A DNA stretch of 35,551 nt, taken from the NCBI GenBank assembly GCA_945867875.1, contig CAMBJF010000002.1, positions 1 through 35,551 on the forward strand, given 5' to 3'. The DNA comes from an uncultured Ruminococcus sp. GTDB taxonomy: Bacteria; Bacillota; Clostridia; Oscillospirales; Ruminococcaceae. A model generated the notes under the pieces. It saw only the letters and a list, made by a program, of their open reading frames with translations. It was not told the origin of the DNA and ran no database searches. Below are positions 34,580-35,551 of this stretch, one piece after another (position 1 is the first letter of the stretch; every line of letters begins with the position of its first letter). The translations under genes and the position numbers were made by a program.

Positions 34580-35029
34580 TCAGGCATTTGTGAATATCTT
34601 TGAGCCTGCTGCGCTTTCTTTTCTTACTGCGCCTTTGCCGTTATATGTATCAAGCTCGCCCACGGTGCTGCGAATTTTTTTGAGACGTTCGGAAACGATG
34701 ATGTTCGCCGTGTCATTTATCTCTTTTATCTTATATATCATTTCGGAAAGGGAGGCACGCTGCTCTTCAAGGCGGGACTTATATTCCTCGGGAGCCTCGC
34801 TGACTATCTGCTCAAAGGTCTTAGAGCTGTTGTCACCGAGAAGTGCAAGGCGCTGCTTTTCAAGTGCATTGCTTTTCATAATGAAAGCCTGCTCGGCGGA
34901 AAGTGAAGCGGAAAGCTTCTCAATCTCGTTCTTGTTCAGCATATCCATTTTGGAATATTCAAATTTAAGGAAGTTTCTGTAATGAGCGTTGTACTCATCA
35001 AAGAAAGCTATGAGTGCTTTATAGTCCAT
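34580..35029 (-). CDS. flgN: FlgN-like flagellar export chaperone
   Basis: 149 residues, helical and charged, in the flgM-X-flgK slot that holds flgN (yvyG) in Bacillus. FlgN chaperones FlgK and FlgL to the export gate. Sequence similarity is weak, as usual for this family, so the name rests partly on position. The start chosen is the ATG at 35029, nine bases after GAAAGGA; further upstream start codons in frame overlap the ribosome binding site. Confidence 0.8.
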   Translation of the reverse strand: MDYKALIAFFDEYNAHYRNFLKFEYSKMDMLNKNEIEKLSASLSAEQAFIMKSNALEKQRLALLGDNSSKTFEQIVSEAPEEYKSRLEEQRASLSEMIYKIKEINDTANIIVSERLKKIRSTVGELDTYNGKGAVRKESAAGSKIFTNA

Positions 35030-35068
35030 TTGTCCCATTCCTTTCACGAGGGTGCGGGTGCGTTTTCT

Positions 35069-35359
35069 TTACAGACCGAGGATAGAGTCTGCGATATCCT
35101 CAGAGGATACCTTATAGCTGCCGTCAGCTATCTTTGCGGAAAGCTCTGCCAGTCTTTCGGCGGATGCTGTGCTGTCTGCGGCGGTCTTTGCAGCGGCTTT
35201 CAGGGTGTCTGAAAAGCTTGCTCTTGCAGATGAAGAAAACTCAGCCTTATCGGTGTTCTTTCCTCTGCTTTTCTGAGTCTTGCCCGAAATGGGGCGTGAA
35301 GCGGCTTCGCTTGCGTATCTGTATGCGTTCAAAGCTGATGTATAGTTCTTTATCTCCAT
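35069..35359 (-). CDS. flgM: Anti-sigma-28 factor FlgM
   Basis: Holds the flagellar sigma factor inactive until FlgM is exported through the finished hook. 96 residues, low complexity in the first half as expected for a disordered protein, with the conserved C-terminal helix pair RLAELSAKIADGSYKVSSED (SILGL at the end). The start has GAAAGGTGGAG upstream. First gene of the operon visible here and read from a sigma-28 type promoter, as expected for feedback control. Confidence 0.93.
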   Translation of the reverse strand: MEIKNYTSALNAYRYASEAASRPISGKTQKSRGKNTDKAEFSSSARASFSDTLKAAAKTAADSTASAERLAELSAKIADGSYKVSSEDIADSILGL

Positions 35360-35424
35360 AATATCTCCACCTTTCCGTGGTAAAATTTATATCTGTGCAT
35401 AGTTATCCCGATGCTCTACTATAT

Positions 35425-35452
35425 ATATCGGCAGTAATATTAGAAAAATTTA
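35425..35452 (-). promoter_or_regulatory. Sigma-28 (SigD-type) flagellar promoter before flgM
   Basis: On the minus strand TAAA (35452-35449), 16 bases, GCCGATAT (35432-35425). This matches the Bacillus SigD consensus TAAA-N14-16-GCCGATAT exactly. It implies the whole operon flgM to fliT-like is a late flagellar transcript. Confidence 0.85.
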
Positions 35453-35510
35453 GCCTTTTGGGAGATTTTTTTGATATGACAATAGTTTTTATATACTATA
35501 TGTATATTAT

Positions 35511-35551
35511 CTGTCTCTTATACACATCTCCGAGCCCACGAGACGCTACGC
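35511..35551. other. Illumina Nextera adapter sequence (not genomic)
   Basis: The 19-base transposon mosaic end CTGTCTCTTATACACATCT is at 35511-35529. It is followed by the Nextera read-2 adapter portion (35530-35544) and seven bases GCTACGC, which look like the start of an i7 sample index. It is library construction DNA left on the contig end. Confidence 0.97.

Noticed and set aside
1..35510. CRISPR array, tRNA, rRNA or insertion sequence
   Set aside because: I scanned for regular spaced repeats, cloverleaf-like sequences and transposase reading frames and saw none; the only notable direct repeat is the 33-bp terminator pair.
35511..35529. Transposon mosaic end as a sign of a mobile element
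   Set aside because: The continuing sequence is Nextera adapter and index, so it is a library artefact, not a Tn5-type element.

Overview
The window looks like chromosome from a motile, polysaccharide-using gut or rumen Clostridium, most likely Ruminococcus or a close relative (Oscillospiraceae). The evidence is the paired glgC/glgD glycogen genes, a cellobiose 2-epimerase whose catalytic residues match the Ruminococcus albus enzyme number for number, GAAAGGA-type ribosome binding sites, a T-box in front of the tryptophan operon, and a Bacillus-like late flagellar operon with csrA and fliW. The last 41 bases (35511-35551) are Illumina Nextera adapter, so the right edge is the end of an untrimmed contig.

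Layout. 1-6577 (+): glycogen synthesis, glgB-glgC-glgD as one unit ending in a terminator, then glgA. 6644-8459: a gene for an EAL protein with a degenerate GGDEF domain, with its own near-perfect promoter. 8484-15512 (-): trpE, trpGD fusion, trpC, trpF, trpB, trpA behind a tryptophan T-box riboswitch. 15578-17051 (-): a ComFB-family small protein and cellobiose 2-epimerase. 17077-21002 (-): a membrane protein of unknown function with an internal duplication, and secA. 21123-23996 (+): aspartokinase and citrate synthase. 24027-25632 (+): an AT-rich single gene with an EVE-like region and a PD-(D/E)XK nuclease-like domain, bracketed by two identical 33-bp terminator repeats; this is the best candidate for a new (defence-type) system. 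25637-26096 (-): a GNAT acetyltransferase broken by one extra G in a G6 run. 26117-35452 (-): a flagellar operon in the order flgM, flgN-like, flgK, flgL, yviE-like, fliW, csrA, fliD, fliS, fliT-like, read from a sigma-28 type promoter.

How the parts fit. GlgC/GlgD make ADP-glucose, GlgA polymerises it and GlgB branches it. The T-box couples tryptophan synthesis to uncharged tRNA-Trp. FlgM, FliW and CsrA are the usual checkpoints that couple filament gene expression to hook completion. The EAL protein and possibly the ComFB protein point to cyclic dinucleotide signalling close to the motility genes. The flank around the nuclease-like gene and the broken acetyltransferase is the only part that looks recently rearranged.
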